This document shows positions 23,035 through 34,110 of a stretch of 64,000 nucleotides of DNA, piece by piece. Position 1 is the first letter of the stretch. Each line of letters starts with the position of its first letter. The notes under the pieces are model-generated. The model did no database searches. It saw only the letters and a program-made list of their open reading frames with translations, and was not told where the DNA came from. Source of the DNA: Polytrichum commune (Eukaryota; Streptophyta; Polytrichopsida; Polytrichales; Polytrichaceae); the NCBI GenBank assembly GCA_950295325.1, contig OX485806.1, positions 53,811,169 through 53,875,168 on the forward strand, read 5' to 3'. The position numbers were made by a program, and so were the translations under genes.

Positions 23035-23259
23035 AGATCGGGACGGAGGGGGTTTTGGTTTTCCCCGAGGGTATCAGGGAAGGCGGCAAGGTTTAGTACT
23101 TCCCTCCCCCTTGAGGAGGGTTTCCCATTCTCTCACCCCTTCAGCGAGTTAGGAGAGTTTGGCGAGTTTAGAAGAGAGGCAGCTTATGAGAGGAAAACGG
23201 CAGCATGGCGGAGAGAGGTAGCTTGACAGAGGAAAGCGACAACCTGGGAGAAGGGGTAT

Positions 23260-23733
23260 GTGGTGGAAATTCAGGGAGCCGCGGTAGGAGGTGGAAACCA
23301 ATTGATGGAAGAAGAGGATCAGGTGGAAGACATCACGGTGCTCACGGCCCCACCTGTTTCCGCCACTGAGGTAGTGGTTCCCAATGCCACTCCGGTTTCC
23401 TCCACTGTTGGGAAGGAAACCCTGGATGGCTGCCACGTGGTAGAGGTGACACCACCTAGCCTGCCGATGACCTTCCATGTGGTTTCTAGGGCACCGCTGG
23501 CACCACCACTTGCGCCGGAATTCACGCCGGGCGGCCCGTTGGCAACCCCACGTGCGCCGGATTTTGCAGAGATAGGGGACCGCGTGGGAGTGATTCTCGC
23601 GCCGAATGCTCACGATGTGCAAGTGGCATAGCCACGTGCTCCATTTTTGGCAATGGTCAGGGCGAACCGCAACGAAAGGCGGAAGAAGGAGAAGGAGAAG
23701 GCTAAATTGAAGAAGCGGAAGGATAGGGAATAA
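23260..23733 (+). pseudogene. Unknown ORF with Pro/Ala-rich body and Lys/Arg tail
   Basis: From ATG 23260, 123 codons are open to a TAG at 23629-23631. The same frame then continues for 33 more codons to TAA 23731-23733. The body is rich in Pro, Ala and Val with repeats of the type RAPLAPPLAPEFTPGGP. The read-through part is strongly basic (NERRKKEKEKAKLKKRKDRE), like a nuclear or nucleic-acid-binding tail. The coherent composition across the TAG suggests one former protein of about 157 aa or more with a nonsense mutation. Family unknown. It lies in a GC-richer island within AT-rich DNA. A host-gene fragment or a retroelement ORF are both possible. Confidence 0.4.
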
Positions 23734-24115
23734 ATCTTAGTTAGATTCCATTTTGGGTTGTTTTGGGCAAGTAGTTAGGTGGCCCTGAGTTGTGTGCTTT
23801 GTCATTTTTCTTTGTTTAGGCTCCGATTTCTTAATGAAGAGGATTGTCAGGACTGCCACGTGGCCCCTGATTTTCATCACGAGTCCAGTGGCGTGGCACA
23901 TGGGTGTTTGTTAGGTTTAAAAGGGAGAAAAGTTTGGTGTTTCTCTCACCATTTTGTAATGCATGTGTTCTTTCATTTAATTCAGGCCTTATGTTTACTC
24001 CGCCTTTGGTTTGAATTAAATCTTGAGTCCATGAGCAAAACAAATGGTCCCTCCTTCACCTACTTGAGGTTTTCAATTTTTCCACCTTTCCCTATCATTG
24101 TGTAGGTTACCTAAA

Positions 24116-24147
24116 TCCTAAACCCTAAACCCTACTCTAATACCACG
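24116..24147. other. Telomere-like CCCTAAA and a PBS copy outside the M1 3' LTR
   Basis: CCTAAACCCTAAACCCTAC, then ATACCACG abutting the LTR. Read on the minus strand the LTR is followed by TGGTATTAGAG, one base away from the tRNA-Met primer site found inside the M1 5' LTR (40066-40076). Confidence 0.7.
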
Positions 24148-25101
24148 TATCGCAACCCTTGTTCGTTCCCTTAACAATCTTGCCAATTTTTGTTTCTAGC
24201 AAAGGTTACGAGCGCTAACCCATCGCATTCCGCCATGCTAATGCTTAACTCCTCCTACCCGGGACCTTATAGTTCAAAGGAGGGAATCAACCCTCTTACT
24301 TTGCTTTCGGGATTCACCCCTTAATCGGTAACCCATTCCTAGATGTGGACTTCCATCCATGGAAGTCCAATCCCATGTTGATCATCGCATTGCCGGAGCA
24401 ACACTACAACAACCCGAACCATACTAGGCAACTATTGCCTCACAATGGGCCAAAGCCCATGGAAGCCGTGCCGTTCGGCCTCGGGTGGGTGAGGCCACAC
24501 CACCTCACCCATATAAGCCTCTAGGACTCTACGTGGGGCCCCTACCCCACCGTCACGAAACCTTTTGTCTCTCTACCAAGAGTTGGGGCCAAGTAGATAT
24601 TTTCCCTTAGCCGCTAGGCCTAGTAGCCCCCAATAGCTTCAGACCATCATAACTTCCTTGTATGATGTCTGATACAAACACAAAACCACTCCATCTTCAT
24701 CTACGCTTCACGTCGATGCCGATGGACTCCTCACTTGCCCCAATCCGAGCAAGTCTTGGGGAAGTTATGCCTGCTTGAGCCTTGGCAATCCCGGGAATCA
24801 CTCCCAAGCACTGTTGTACCAAGGCGCAGTCCCGGGACAGCGCCCCACTCAAATGCCCATAACTCCTAGCTCACACCTCCGATTAAGGAGATCTTGAGCG
24901 TTCTAGAATCACCACGCCATGAGCTATGCATTGTTTCTGGCCTTACCCTCATGCCTCCTAGTCTCCGTGGGTGGGAGGCGTTCCCAACGCACGGGGCCCT
25001 CACCCACACTAGGATCACTTGGGCCACTCTCACCAACGGCGCCACAAGTCCCGGGTGTCACTCCGTGGTCCCCCTTGTGCCCATGGTTTTTCGGGCACTC
25101 C
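24148..25101 (-). mobile_element. M1 3' LTR
   Basis: Starts TATCGCAACCC (TGTCGC with one change) and runs to GGGCACTCC at 25101. The outer ~22 bp of the LTR and the purine tract are deleted: LTR text joins directly to AAACGGAGTCGATGCC, the internal end, at a CC shared by both sides. Confidence 0.88.
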
Positions 25102-25940
25102 AAACGGAGTCGATGCCCTCATTGACTATACTCGTAGTCGGCACATCAATTCTCAAGTTGCCATCCTCTATGATGCCGCATTGTGTTTACCTTAGGGCGC
25201 GACCCCCACAATGCATTTTCAAACGTATAGTTCCAAAGGTGTTGTTCTTAGGTGGTCCGTTAGCAACCTTGGATCTCTCCTCCAAGCACTTAACCTACAC
25301 TAGATCCAACTACTTTGGGAGTCACTTGGGTTGCCCCTCCTTTGAGGCATCCCCGTTAGGCTCCACTAGCCTAACATGACACATCTAGGCGAGACCTCAA
25401 CGCTTCCACTAAGTTCTCTCGGTTGCAATTCCGAGATGGCTTTCCATTGTTAAGCCACGCCTCGATCGCACAGGGGTGATGCCAAGTCCCGCCCGACTTG
25501 GTTCCCACATTGCTCTTTCCAGACATGGGTTCATGACTCCCATGCACCAACTCTCGTTAGCTCGCGGGTAGCATTTTTATAAGCACGCGCCATCACATTG
25601 TCCTCGCCCGGACAAACCCACGGCTAAGAGGTTTCTTGGTTTTATCCAAGGCCCCTCTAAGCCATGGCCCCTAATTACTCGGCTTACCCAACCTAGTTTG
25701 GCATGTCTATTCCCCCTCTTCCACTAACCAAGCACAAGTACAAGACTAGGACCTCATCTCATACTTTTCTCTTTGCACCACTAAAGTTTGGATTTTATTC
25801 CCTTAAGCCAAAGAACAAGTTCATGTTGTGGAGTAATTAGCCTCGAAGCTAAGTGTGCTACTAGCGTGTCTCCCCCATGAAAGGAAATTGATGTCCTTAT
25901 CAATGCCTACGCTTCATTTTATTGGAATGTCTAGCCTTAG
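25102..25940 (-). mobile_element. M1 3' untranslated internal region
   Basis: Colinear with P1 37110-37911 on the opposite strand. It contains the GTTAGGCT/AGCCTAAC hairpin near 25355-25375. No coding potential is seen. It includes the stretch after the chromodomain stop. Confidence 0.8.
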
Positions 25941-26520
25941 TTTCTTCAAAGTGTTTTAACAATTCCTTGTCGTTCACCATGTCTCTTGCCGCCATCCAAG
26001 CGGTTTCTTTCTCATGGTATCCTCACCATTTCACAAAGTAGTCCTTTGTACATTTTCTTTCCTTTTCGCTTGGGCTTTCTACACTTGAGGATGCCCTCCT
26101 ACCTCAAGTTCCAAATGATGTCCACAAGGTCGGGACGTGGCCTAATCACTTGCTTGTGATCGGGCCACAAGGTGCTATCTTTAAATGGCTTTAGGAATGA
26201 GACATGAAATGTCGGATGCACTTTGATCTCGGGCGGTAATTCCAACTTATAGGGATCCTTGAACACTTGTTCCACAATGGAAAATGGAGCTCCAATTTTG
26301 GACATGAACTTTGGAGTGAGGCCTTCCGGCTAAGTGAAGTTGTTTACATTCAACAACACCTTTTGGCCCACCTCATACTCCACTTCGCGTCTTCCGGCAT
26401 TGACTTGCACTTCGTAGCACCTTCAAGCTTTCTCTACCAACAACTTGGTCATCTCCAAGACTTGTTTTTTCTCTTTGGCCAAGTCCTCACCATCTTGGTT
26501 TAACTCTAGATTAAGAGTTA
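25940..26520 (-). pseudogene. M1 integrase C-terminus and chromodomain (broken)
   Basis: In chromodomain gypsy elements this region steers integration to methylated-histone chromatin. The minus-strand stretch 26305-26099 gives PPEIKVHPTFHVSFLKPF, the conserved C-terminal integrase block. It is followed by a chromodomain tail read as GYHEKETAW and MAARDMVNDKELLKHFEE. An in-frame TGA (26025-26023) sits directly after KW, at the same codon as in P1. Frameshifts separate the pieces. Confidence 0.8.
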
Positions 26521-26957
26521 GATTAACCCTTGTGCCCCCTCGAGAGCTAGGTTAAAAGGTTGGAGTGCATGCACTCCATAAGCCACCATGAAAGACCACC
26601 CCTTGGTAGCCAAGTGCGTGGCTACATTGCAATTACACTCCGCTCGACCCACATAGTCCGCCCAATCTCCTTGGTCCGCCCCCACCAAGTTCTTCAAGTA
26701 TTGCTTCAAGACTCCATTCACACGCTCCGCTTTCCCATCCATTTGGGAATGCAAGGTTGTGCTAAACTTTAGTTTCATTCCGACCTCCTTAGAGGAATGC
26801 ATTGAAAATGCACTTGTGAACTTTGGATCTTGATCCGCCACAATCACTCTTGGCAACCCGTGGTGCCTCAACCATCCTTTGAGAAAAGGCTATGCGGTCT
26901 CCAACGCGGTGGCGGTTCCCACAATCAGCACCATGTGTGCCAACTTGGCAAACCGCT
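26518..26957 (-). pseudogene. M1 integrase core, second half
   Basis: Minus-strand 26871-26518 encodes RHHGLPRVIVADQDPKFTS (second catalytic Asp) and GKAERVNGVLKQYL (Glu of the DDE triad), like the DDE integrase that joins element DNA to the genome. Just upstream is a TAG at 26892-26890, shared with P1. The frame is interrupted at 26957 by a solo LTR, and the first half of the core lies at 27785-27900. Confidence 0.85.
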
Positions 26958-27779
26958 CGTCGCGCACCTCTCCATGAGGAGTGCCCGAAACACCAGGGGC
27001 ACAAGGGGGATCCTAGAGTGACACCCGGGACTTGTGGCGCCGTTGGTGAGAGGGCCCAAGTGATCCTAGTGTGGCTGAGGGCCCCGTGCGTTGGGAACAG
27101 CGCCCTGGTACAGCAGTGCCTGGGAATGGTTCCCAGGATTGCCAAGGTTCAAATAGGCATAACTTCGTTAATACTTGCCTGAATGGGGCCAGTGAGGAGT
27201 CCATCGGCATCTACGTGAAGCATAGATGAAGATGGGTAGGTCGTTTATTAATATTAGACATCATACAAGGAAGTTATGATGGTCTGAAGCTGCTCAAGGC
27301 TTCTAGGCCCAACTGCTAAGTTAAAATCTCTTCTTGGCCCCAACTCTTGGTAGAGAGACAAGAGGTTTCTTGATGGTGGGTAAAGGGCCCCGCATAGAGT
27401 CCTAGAGGCTTATATGGGTGAGGTGGTGTGGCCTCACCCACCCGAGGCCGAACGGCACGTCCTCCATGGGCATTGGCCCATTGTGAGGCCATAGTTGCCT
27501 AGTATGGTTCGGGTTGTTGTAGTGTTGCTCCGGCAACGCGATGATCAACATAGGATTGGACTTCCATGGATGGAAATCCACATCAAAGAAATGGGTTATC
27601 AATTAAGGGGTGAGTCCCAAAAGCATAGTAGGAGGGTTGGTTCCCTCCTATGAACTATAAGGTCTGGGGTAGGAGGAGCTAACCATTAGCATGGCGGTAT
27701 GCGAAGGGTTAGCGCTCGTAACCTTTGCTAGAATTGAAAATTGGCAAGATTGTTAAGGGGGCTAACAAGGGTTGCGACA
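26958..27779 (+). mobile_element. Solo LTR of family L inside M1 integrase
   Basis: Flanked by CCGCT on both sides (26953-26957 and 27780-27784), a 5-bp target duplication. It starts CGTCGCGCACC (TGTCGC with T to C) and ends GGGTTGCGACA. At 822 bp it is about 150 bp short: near 27098 the text jumps from GTTGGGAAC to AGCGCCCTGG. Integrase coding resumes on the other side. Confidence 0.92.
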
Positions 27780-27784
27780 CCGCT

Positions 27785-28440
27785 CTACCATCAACAAGAT
27801 GGCATCATACCCATGTGACTCCAGCAAACTTGTGATCAAGTCCATGCACATACTTTGTCATGAGCCCGGCAGGTTAGGCAACGGTTGCAAGAAACCGCCT
27901 TGCTATTGGTAAGAGGCTCGGTTCACTTGGCACTTCATTCACGCCTTCATAAAGTGGGTTATTTGTTCCTTTATGCACCGCCAATGGTACCTCCTTGACA
28001 CCATTCTATGGCGGTTTTGTCTTTCTCCTCTATGGCCGGCAATAGGACTATCATTTTCCTTCCGAACCGATAGCCTCAACGTGCCTTGTGGCACATATAC
28101 CCAACTTTGCTTGCACTTGAACAATCCGTCCAACAACTTAAACTCTTTGAGCACCTTGCTCTTGCGAAGCTAACCTAGAAGTTTTTGTGCTTTGGGGTTG
28201 TTAATTTACCCCTCCTGTATCTTGCATCACAAGTTTCCTTCACCGGCACACATTAGCCACAAGGTTTGGATGGTTCTCATTGCTTGGAACTCTTCCGGTC
28301 TACTTAGCGCATCCGGCACCACATTTCCACGGTCTGGTTTATGGATCAAATCCACCTTCATAAGCGCCAAACTATCATGCCACCGCAATGACTTGGCGCT
28401 CAGTTGCGCTTGTATGTCAAAATTCTCTTAGGATACATTG
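27785..28440 (-). pseudogene. M1 RNase H-integrase spacer and integrase start
   Basis: The minus strand reads KFKLLDGLFKCKQSWVYVPQGTLRLSV-like sequence (28154-27939) and a decayed SPIAGHRGE zinc-binding region, then a stretch corresponding to P1 35999-36060 (first catalytic Asp region). Stops and frameshifts are frequent. It is colinear with P1 35437-36120. Confidence 0.75.
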
Positions 28441-28559
28441 TCTATGTAGACCTTTGCTTTATGCGACCCCAAATAGTGTCGCCACATCTTCAAGCAATGC
28501 ACTACGGCAAAGAAGTTCTTTGTCATGAGTTGGTTGTCTTCTTTGACAACAATCAAGCT

Positions 28560-29215
28560 TCATGCTCCCATATGCAATGGCCATCCATCTTACATCAACA
28601 ATCCGCCATTGTCAAAGTCATTCACCCCCGTATGCACCTCAAAATGATTGTCAAGGTCCGCGAACTTCAGTACGGGTGGCGAAGAGAATTTGGTCTTAAG
28701 CTCCCCAAAGACTCGTCACAAACATCATCCCACTCTTGGGATAGCCATTTCTTCCACAAGTCGCACAAGGTGGGACAACCATCGAGCTTCATGCTCTCAT
28801 ATATAATGGCCATCCATCTTGCATCAACATCCGCCAATGGCAAAGACACTCGCCCCTGTATGCACCTCAAAAGGTTTGTCAAACTCCGCGAACTTCAGCA
28901 CGGGCGGCGAAAAGAACTTGGTCTTAAGCTTCCCAAAGACTTGGTGGCAAGGCTCATCCCACTCTTGGGATAACCATTTCTTGTACAAACCGGACAAGGT
29001 TGGACAACCATGAAGCTTAATGCTTTCATATGCAATGGTCATCCATCTCGGATCAACATCCGCCAATGATAAAGTCCTTCGCCTTCATGTGCACCTAAAA
29101 ATGCTTATGAAAACCCATAAATTTAGCCACATCTTGTGAAGAGAACTTGCTCTTAAGCTCCCCAAAGGCTTGGTGACAAGGCTCATCCCACTCTTGGGAT
29201 AGCCATTTTCTTGAA
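28560..29215 (-). repeat. M1 RNase H array: three 229-bp units
   Basis: The start of the RNase H domain (KWLSQEWDE, FSSPPVLKFAEFDKPFEVHTGAS) is repeated three times on the minus strand. The reference ATGGCT lies at 29206, 28977 (ATGGTT) and 28748, exactly 229 bp apart. As 229 is not a multiple of three, each repeat shifts the frame. The catalytic Asp of the HTDAS motif is Gly in every readable copy. Confidence 0.9.
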
Positions 29216-30207
29216 TAAGTTGAATAAGGTCCTAGCAACCTTCAAAAACTCTCGAATGAAGTGATGGTAGTAGTTGGCTAGGCCATCAAATGACCTATTA
29301 AGCCCTTTTTGAATCAAGGGCAACTTGTCCTTTTGGATTGCCTTGACATTCTTCATGTTCGTCCACCAACTTCCTTTGTTACCACCTACCTCAAGAACTC
29401 AATCTCTCGTTGAGCAAAGTCATTTTTCACTCCTTGGCGGTAACTTTTTGGGCAACACATTGGTGAATACATCCTTGTATCTCACCAACGTTCCACCAAT
29501 GCAGTTGGGGGAGGCCCATCTTTCCTAGCCTCCCGATACGTTCATTGGAGTTGTTCCAATTGAACCACGACCATTATGTTTTCTATTTTTCATTTGGTCC
29601 ATTAAGACCAAATTCAACTTGGGTCCTCCTACCATAGGAGTCCTTGTCAAATTTGAACTTCAATTCTTTGTCATTATGACACATCATAATGCACCGCAAG
29701 CAAACCGGCTTGCACCTGACATCTATGATGTGAGTTTCAAAGAAGACGACCTTAACAATGACATGCATTTCATCTATTTCACATGGTGTGAAATTTTGAC
29801 AAAAATCCAATGTCCCACATTGAAAGGTTACATGCATCACCGCCTTCTTTGTCTCATGCGGTTCGCCCTTTCCAAACCGCACCTTGGTGGACTGCATGCT
29901 CTATCAATCGGCAAGCCCCAACCCCTTTGTAAGTTTTGGGCTCAAGAAGAAATGGTAGCCTTTTGTCAACCCATGAGACATTTCTCCCATTCTTCTGAGC
30001 CTCAAGGTACAAAATATTTGGCTTCGGCTTAAGGCTACTAGCCTTGGCCACAAAGCCATCGTCCAACATTCGGTCCGCGGCCCAAGTATTATTTGGCTTG
30101 ATACCTATCTCCCCTCAACGTCCATTGTTGTATGGCCCTGCCAAATTTCTTCTCGGGGTCATCGGCTTTAATGCTCGTGGCAATTTTGATGATCCCCGCC
30201 ACAACTT
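29216..30207 (-). pseudogene. M1 protease remnant and RT deletion scar
   Basis: Minus-strand 30069-29854 reads NILYLEAQKNGRNVSWVDK, the retropepsin strand in which the active-site DTG is replaced by DK. 29897-29583 encodes the post-protease KxRFGKGEPHETK region and CDVRCKPV. It then passes, at about 29400-29330, straight into the RNase H lead-in. The whole RT fingers-palm-thumb is absent, as in P1. Only one unit of the 56-bp repeat seen in P1 is present. Confidence 0.75.
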
Positions 30208-31616
30208 TGTCAGCCACAAACCCCCACCCCTGTGCGTCGTAGTCCGGGTGAGAGCTAGTGGCTCACATGTCCTTGCTTGATGTCAGTCAACCCTTGGACT
30301 TGAGCTTCAGTTACTCCAATAACAGGAATATTGAACACACAATTTTTTATTCAAAGAGCATGAAGTGACAAGTATTTAGAAATACTTGACTCATCCTCAG
30401 TAGGCATCACACCCACTCACATGCTTCTACCTACAACAGTGAAATGATCAACAACCCTAAACTATTTCATAATGGCCTTCAGGCAACACCTCATTACTCC
30501 ATTGGTAGCTCATGCTCACTAGGCATTCCATCCACTCACCTAATCGGCAATTAGCTCAATCATTAATTACTGCCACACACTAAAATCACTAAATTCTACA
30601 CTAATAAAGACGTGAAGGCTAGTATGTGTCACTTGAATCACTTCCTGGTTACCTTCGACCCTTCCCCGGTTCGGCAATAAATCCTCCTCTTCTCATTCGG
30701 TGATAGCCTTGGTCTACTACACCCAACACCTCCAACTGCCAGTAATACCAAACCTGGCAAGTCTCGGCAAGCTGCACAATAAGGCAGGGCCCTTCAGCTG
30801 TCATTCACAGTAGGTGTATGCACTTCGAACCTAGTCATAGCTGCCCAACATTGTCTCTGGACTAAGCCTCATCAAGAGTTCAGCCTGTAATGCTCGGCCC
30901 ACATCTCCTCCCAGTAGGGACGCGGCTAGTTGAATGAACCCGAACGCCACCATCTCGGCCTGCATTGACTGCCCTGACCTTCCCTTTGGGCCAACATTAC
31001 TTCAGACTCAGCCGACCTTCACGAGCTTCTCAGTTCATCCTTATGTCCACACGACGCAAGGGCAACCGCCCACCTCAGTGACCTTGTAACAATGATTTCT
31101 CCTCAGTAGCTTGAATGCACACCTTCGAGTTTGTGGGTGCCAGGCACAACAACTACCCTGCTCCACCTGTCGTCTCTGTCCTAGAGATTTCACGGCATTC
31201 ACGTGCTACCTTCTCAAGTCTTTCTGCAATCAGCCCTTGCTCTGAACCCTCTGCAACCGCTTCCTTAACTGTTCTGAATCTACCCACATAATTCCCAGGG
31301 TCGCTCCTCCTTCCGGCAATTCCGATTTCCTCATGAACGTTTCGGCTCGACTTTGCTTCACTCGGAGATGCCACAAGGCAAGCTTGGGATGTGTAGTTCA
31401 GGTGCATTTCCATGTCTGAACTGGCCTTACTCACACTCAGTTCAAGAGTTCAGTAATTGCAATGACTTACTGAAGTTTTTTTGACGGTTGGCAGTAATGA
31501 TGCCATGCTGAGATTCTTCGCCCTTCCGTAGTCTCTGAAGCCTTGAGCTCCATTCCAGCAGCTCGGCCATGGCCATTCAGAATCCCTCCTCGTAGGAGAT
31601 TCTCTCTCCCTCAGAC

Positions 31617-32589
31617 TGTCGCGCACCTCTCCATAAGGAGTGCCCGAAACACCATGGGCACAAGGGGGACCCCGGAGTGACACCCGGGACTTGTGGCGCC
31701 GTTGGTGAGAGGGCCCAAGTGATCCTAGTGTGGGTGAGGGCCCCGGGCGTTGGGAACGCCTCCCACCCACAAAGACTAGGAGGCATGAGGGTGAGGCCAT
31801 GAGCTATGCGTAGCTCATGGCGTGGTGATTCTAGAATGCTCAAGATCACCTCAATCGGAGGTGTGAGCTAGGAGTTATGGCCATTTGAGTGGGGTGCTGT
31901 CCCGGGACAGCGCCCTGGTACAGCAGTGCCTGGGAGTGATTCCCGGGACTGCCAAGGTTCAAACAGGCATAACTTCCTCAAGCCTTGCCCGAATGGGGCA
32001 AGCAAGGAGTCCATCGGCATCTACGTGAAGCGTAGATGAGGATGGAGTGGTTGGTTGTTATGATCAGACATCATACAAGGAAGTTATGATGGTCTGAAGC
32101 TGCTGGGGGGGTTCTAGGCCCAGCAGCTAAGGGAAAATGTCCACTTGGCCCCAACTCTTGGTAGAGAGACAAGAGGTTGGTTGGCGGTGGGGTAGGGGCT
32201 CCGTGTAGAGTCCTAGAGGCTTATATGGGTGAGGCGGTGTGGCCTCACCCACCCGAGGCCGAACGGCACGGCCTCCATGGGCATTGGCCCATTGTGAGGT
32301 CATAGTTGCCTAGTATGGTTCGGGTTGTTGTAGTGTTGCTCCGGCAACGCGATGATCAACATAGGATTGGACTTCCATGGATGGAAGTCCACATTGGGGA
32401 AATGGGTTACCGATTAAGGGGTGAGTCCCGAAAGCAAAGTAGGAGGGTTGGTTCCCTCCTATGAACTATTGGTCCGGGGTAAGAGGAGCTATCCATTAGC
32501 ATGGCGGAATGCGAAGGGTTAGCGCTCGTAACCTTTGCTAGAAACGAAAATTGGCAAGATTATTAAGGGACCTAGCAAGGGTTGCGACA
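31617..32589 (+). mobile_element. P1 5' LTR
   Basis: 973 bp, TGTCGCGC to GTTGCGACA. It carries three strong inverted repeats (31797-31820, 31896-31911 and 32368-32391) and a TATA-like TTATATGGG at about 32221, which would be the promoter for the genomic RNA. Confidence 0.95.
32221..32229 (+). promoter_or_regulatory. Candidate TATA box in the L LTR
   Basis: TTATATGGG about 605 bp into the LTR is kept in nearly all L copies (for example 24510 and 56345 regions), including diverged ones. It is the best candidate for the core promoter, with no other support. Confidence 0.4.
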
Positions 32590-32591
32590 CT

Positions 32592-32603
32592 TGGTATCAG
32601 AGC
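32592..32603 (+). other. P1 primer-binding site (tRNA-Met)
   Basis: TGGTATCAGAGC two bases after the LTR end, complementary to the 3' end of tRNA-Met. Confidence 0.95.
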
Positions 32604-32640
32604 AGGGTTCCAATATTTGAGCTAGCACTTTGAGGGAGAC

Positions 32641-32850
32641 ATGGCTATCAAACCTGAGGGTTATTATGGTGAGCCGGGGTTTCCAAAAGGTTGTGAGGCT
32701 CAAATTGGAACAAGGATCATGTGCAAGTGGAATTTGACCATACCATTGGTTCAAATGACAATGGTGGGCATGAGGGTGGATTTGGTAAGGAAAATGGAGG
32801 AGTGCTTTGAAAAGGGCTCCCGCAAACCTCAAAAAACATTTGGGGCCTAG
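32641..32850 (+). CDS. L-family leader ORF (69 aa), function unknown
   Basis: The first ATG after the primer site opens a 69-codon frame (MAIKPEGYYGEPGFPKGCEA). The same start and early residues are traceable in the plus-strand copy at 2418 and, in broken form, in M1 (40013-39741). It has no zinc knuckle or capsid-like motif, so it is not a recognisable Gag, although it sits in the gag position. It may be the remains of one. Confidence 0.4.
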   Translation: MAIKPEGYYGEPGFPKGCEAQIGTRIMCKWNLTIPLVQMTMVGMRVDLVRKMEECFEKGSRKPQKTFGA

Positions 32851-33270
32851 AATACCGAAAGCACCCAAAACCTTGGAGGGCATTAATGTTGGATTGAAAT
32901 TCCAATTCGAAATGCTTGGAAGGTATTGATGTTGGAATGAATTTGGTGCTAATGAGGCACCCGGGGCCTCTTAAGGCCTATGTGCGCTATTCAAACGCAC
33001 AAATGAAGGATACACCTAAAACGGACGAGCTTTCTAAGAAATGTATCCTTTTAGGTGGGGTTTTAAAAGCGGGTGGTGGATGCCTTGTTTAAGTCCCCAA
33101 GGCTTCTTGAGGACACGGTGGGGACCATCAAGTTTGCAAGAGCATTGAAGCCAATGGTCCCAAAGAGAAGTTCGACGGCGCATCACCACAAGTGGCTTTA
33201 GCCAAAGTAGGTCCCAAAGAAATGAGTGCAAATTGTTTGGTCCATTTTACTTAGGCAAAACATGTTGGTG

Positions 33271-33590
33271 CCGCGGACGGAATGTTGAAAGGTGGCTTTA
33301 TGCTTCCAAAGCAAATCATACTTGTGCCACGGACGGAATGTTGGGAGGTGGGTTTGTCCTACCAAGGCAATTCATGTTCGTGCCGCGGACGGAGTGTGGG
33401 AAGGTGGCTTTGTACTACCAAGGCAAAACATGTTTGTTTTGCGGACAAATTATTAGAAATTGGTTTTGTGGCACCAAACCAATTTGTCCCGCGGACGAAA
33501 TGTTTAAAGTTGGCTTTGCGGACCAAGCCAAGCCAAGTTGCCGAGGACCAAATGTTGGACGATGGCTTTGTGGCCAAGGCTAGTAGCTTT
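33271..33590 (+). repeat. Six tandem units of a 56-bp minisatellite in P1
   Basis: The core CCGCGGACGGAATGTTG or a variant starts at 33271, 33327, 33383, 33439, 33489 and 33541. Spacing is 56, 56, 56, 50 and 52 bp. M1 has only one such unit (near 30065-30080), so the array expanded in the P1 lineage. The period is not a multiple of three. Cys-rich ORFs over it are by-products. Confidence 0.85.
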
Positions 33591-34110
33591 AAGCCGAGGC
33601 CAAGTATTTTGTACCTTGAGGCTCAAATAAATGGGAGGTTTGTCTCATGGGTTGACAAAGAGTTAAGGCATTCTTTTATGACCCCAAAGCTCACAAGGGA
33701 GTTGGGGTTTGCCGATTGGTAGAGTGGTGAAGCCCACCAAGGTGCGGTTTGGAAAGGGCGAACCGCATGAGACAAAGGAGGCCGCGATGCATGTAACCTT
33801 TCAATGTGGGACATTGGAATTTTGTCAAAATTTCACACCATGTGAAATAGATGAAATGCATGTCATTGTGAAGGCCGCCTTCTTTGAAACTCACATGATA
33901 GATGTGAGGTGCAAGCCGGTGTGCTTGCGGTGCATTATGATGTGTCATAATGGCAAAGAATTGAAGTTCAAATTAACAATGACTCCTATGGTAGGAGGAC
34001 CTAAGTTGAATTTGGTCTTAATGGACCGAATAAAAATAAAAATAAAACATAATAGTCATGGTTCAATTGGAGCAACTCCAAGGAACGTATGGGGAGGCTA
34101 GGAAAGATGG
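33590..34110 (+). pseudogene. P1 protease remnant and post-protease region
   Basis: Encodes SILYLEAQINGRFVSWVDKE, then FMTPKLTRELGF, the retropepsin frame around the active site. The canonical Asp-Thr-Gly is replaced by Asp-Lys-Glu, so processing activity must be lost. 33709-34101 continues with KVRFGKGEPHETK, MHVIVKAAFFETH and DVRCKPVCL. A TAG at 33721-33723 separates the two parts. Confidence 0.8.

Noticed and set aside
24110-24140. True telomere sequence
   Set aside because: Only about two CCCTAAA units are present, next to LTR sequence. Interstitial or chance repeat.
28404-29066. ORFs on the plus strand across the M1 RNase H array (such as the 189-codon frame at 28404)
   Set aside because: They are antisense shadows of the 229-bp repeat. 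The minus strand carries the recognisable RNase H motifs.
33271-33590. CRISPR-like regular spacing of repeats
   Set aside because: The units are contiguous tandem repeats without unique spacers, in a plant retrotransposon.
33233-33722. Cys-rich ORFs (CRG.NVERWL-like repeats) that could look like a small secreted Cys-rich protein
   Set aside because: The pattern is produced by a 56-bp minisatellite whose period shifts the frame each time. There is no signal peptide and M1 lacks the array.
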